NCBI GenBank assembly: GCA_029861865.1
Contig: JAOTYL010000012.1
Coordinates: 62,001 to 126,000 of the forward strand
Direction: 5' to 3'
Origin: Myxococcales bacterium
GTDB taxonomy: Bacteria; Myxococcota_A; Polyangia; Polyangiales; Houyiibacteriaceae
DNA length: 64,000 nucleotides
Position 1 is the first letter of the stretch. Each line of letters begins with the position of its first letter. Both the position numbers and the translations under genes were made by a program. Below are positions 63,443 through 64,000 of this stretch, one piece after another. The notes beneath the pieces are model-generated. The model searched no databases and had not been told where the DNA came from. It saw nothing but the letters and a program-made list of their open reading frames with translations.

Positions 63443-64000
63443 CTATTTCTTCTTGGCGGCCTCGCGTTCGGCGACCTCAGCCTGGACCTTCTCGAGAATG
63501 TTGCGTGGCACCGGCGCGTAGTTGCTGAACTCCATCGAGAACTGGCCGCGACCCGACGTTGCCGAACGAAGATCGCCGATGTAACCAAACATCTCACTCA
63601 GAGGGACGTCGGCCTTGATACGAACACTGGTGTGCCCCTTTTCCTGCGAGCTGACGATGCCGCGTCGACGGTTGAGGTCACCGATGACGTCGCCCACGTT
63701 GGCGTCCGGCACGAAGACGTCGACTTTCATGATCGGCTCGAGGAGCTGCGGGCCTGCCTTCGACATGCTCTGACGAAAAGCCGCCTTCGCGGCGGTCTCG
63801 AATGCCAGTTGCGAGGAGTCGACCGGATGGAATGCCCCGTCGTTCAAGATCACTTTGAAGTCGAGCAGTGGGAACCCGCAGAGCGGTCCCGTCTCTTTCA
63901 TGAGCTTAAAACCCTTCTCGACGGCTGGAATGAACTCCTTGGGAATCTTGCCGCCGATGATCTTCGACTCGAATACGAAGCCCTCACCAGGCTCGGACGG
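63443..64000 (-). CDS. fusA: translation elongation factor G, C-terminal part (5' end beyond right edge)
   Basis: The frame is open from the right edge (base 64000) to its stop at 63443, 185 residues. It reads [79 protein letters not shown] and [17 protein letters not shown], the domain IV-V blocks of EF-G. The tail EREAAKKK is normal. EF-G drives ribosome translocation with GTP. The true start lies outside, so paralogue status cannot be judged. Confidence 0.92.
   Translation of the reverse strand, partial: PSEPGEGFVFESKIIGGKIPKEFIPAVEKGFKLMKETGPLCGFPLLDFKVILNDGAFHPVDSSQLAFETAAKAAFRQSMSKAGPQLLEPIMKVDVFVPDANVGDVIGDLNRRRGIVSSQEKGHTSVRIKADVPLSEMFGYIGDLRSATSGRGQFSMEFSNYAPVPRNILEKVQAEVAEREAAKKK

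Overview
The window is GC-rich and gene-dense and looks like a chromosome segment from an aerobic, organotrophic member of the Myxococcota or a nearby 'deltaproteobacterial' lineage. The support is a giant lipoprotein of Myxococcus-type Cys-rich repeats, paired DUF1592/DUF1552 gene modules, many lipobox proteins, Gly/Thr-rich linkers and eukaryote-like Tmtc-type membrane glycosyltransferases. No rRNA, tRNA, CRISPR array, transposase or phage gene was seen, so this reads as core or adaptive chromosome rather than a mobile island. The phylum call is inference from gene content only.

Layout. 1-1.1 kb: the 5' part of a nitrous-oxide reductase gene (nosZ, Sec/lipoprotein type, running off the left edge) behind a monohaem cytochrome c lipoprotein. 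1.3-8.1 kb: a fasciclin lipoprotein, then two tandem DUF1592-cytochrome plus DUF1552 pairs. 8.2-12.1 kb: patatin, a Tmtc-like glycosyltransferase, an MtfA-like peptidase and a Gly-rich lipoprotein. 12.5-20.1 kb: an acyl-CoA dehydrogenase; a three-gene operon (isochorismatase-fold hydrolase, PNPOx-fold flavoprotein, alpha/beta hydrolase) behind a PAS sigma-54 activator with a visible -24/-12 promoter and palindromic upstream site; a DUF1348 protein and an outer-membrane barrel.

20.2-32.2 kb is the metabolic centrepiece: a form I aerobic CO dehydrogenase locus. coxE-G-M-S-L-F lie in transcription order on the minus strand, coxD lies upstream with an amidohydrolase inserted on the opposite strand, a split coxI/xdhC pair converges on coxF, and a MoeA-like/MocA fusion would make the molybdopterin cytosine dinucleotide cofactor. 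The CoxL active-site motif AYRCSFR is intact. With nosZ 20 kb away, this suggests scavenging of CO as an electron source and N2O as an alternative acceptor.

32.2-42.5 kb: a TrkA-domain membrane protein, a CDF metal exporter, a TetR gene translationally coupled to a PMT-type glycosyltransferase, and catabolic enzymes (LLM/F420-type oxidoreductase, thioesterase, sulfotransferase, DUF488, TauD-type dioxygenase, Rieske oxygenase). 42.5-49.2 kb: one 2.2-thousand-residue lipoprotein with 60 Cys-rich repeats organised in a higher-order four-unit period. 49.5-53.4 kb: a lipoprotein overlapping antisense with a membrane-protein gene, then a Tmtc-TPR protein. 53.4-64 kb: outer-membrane barrel, NlpE-like lipoprotein, fatty-acid desaturase, glutaminyl-tRNA synthetase, zinc-ribbon membrane peptide, cytochrome P450, copper P-type ATPase, SLT-like lipoprotein, DAO-family oxidase, pterin dehydratase and the 3' end of an EF-G gene cut by the right edge.
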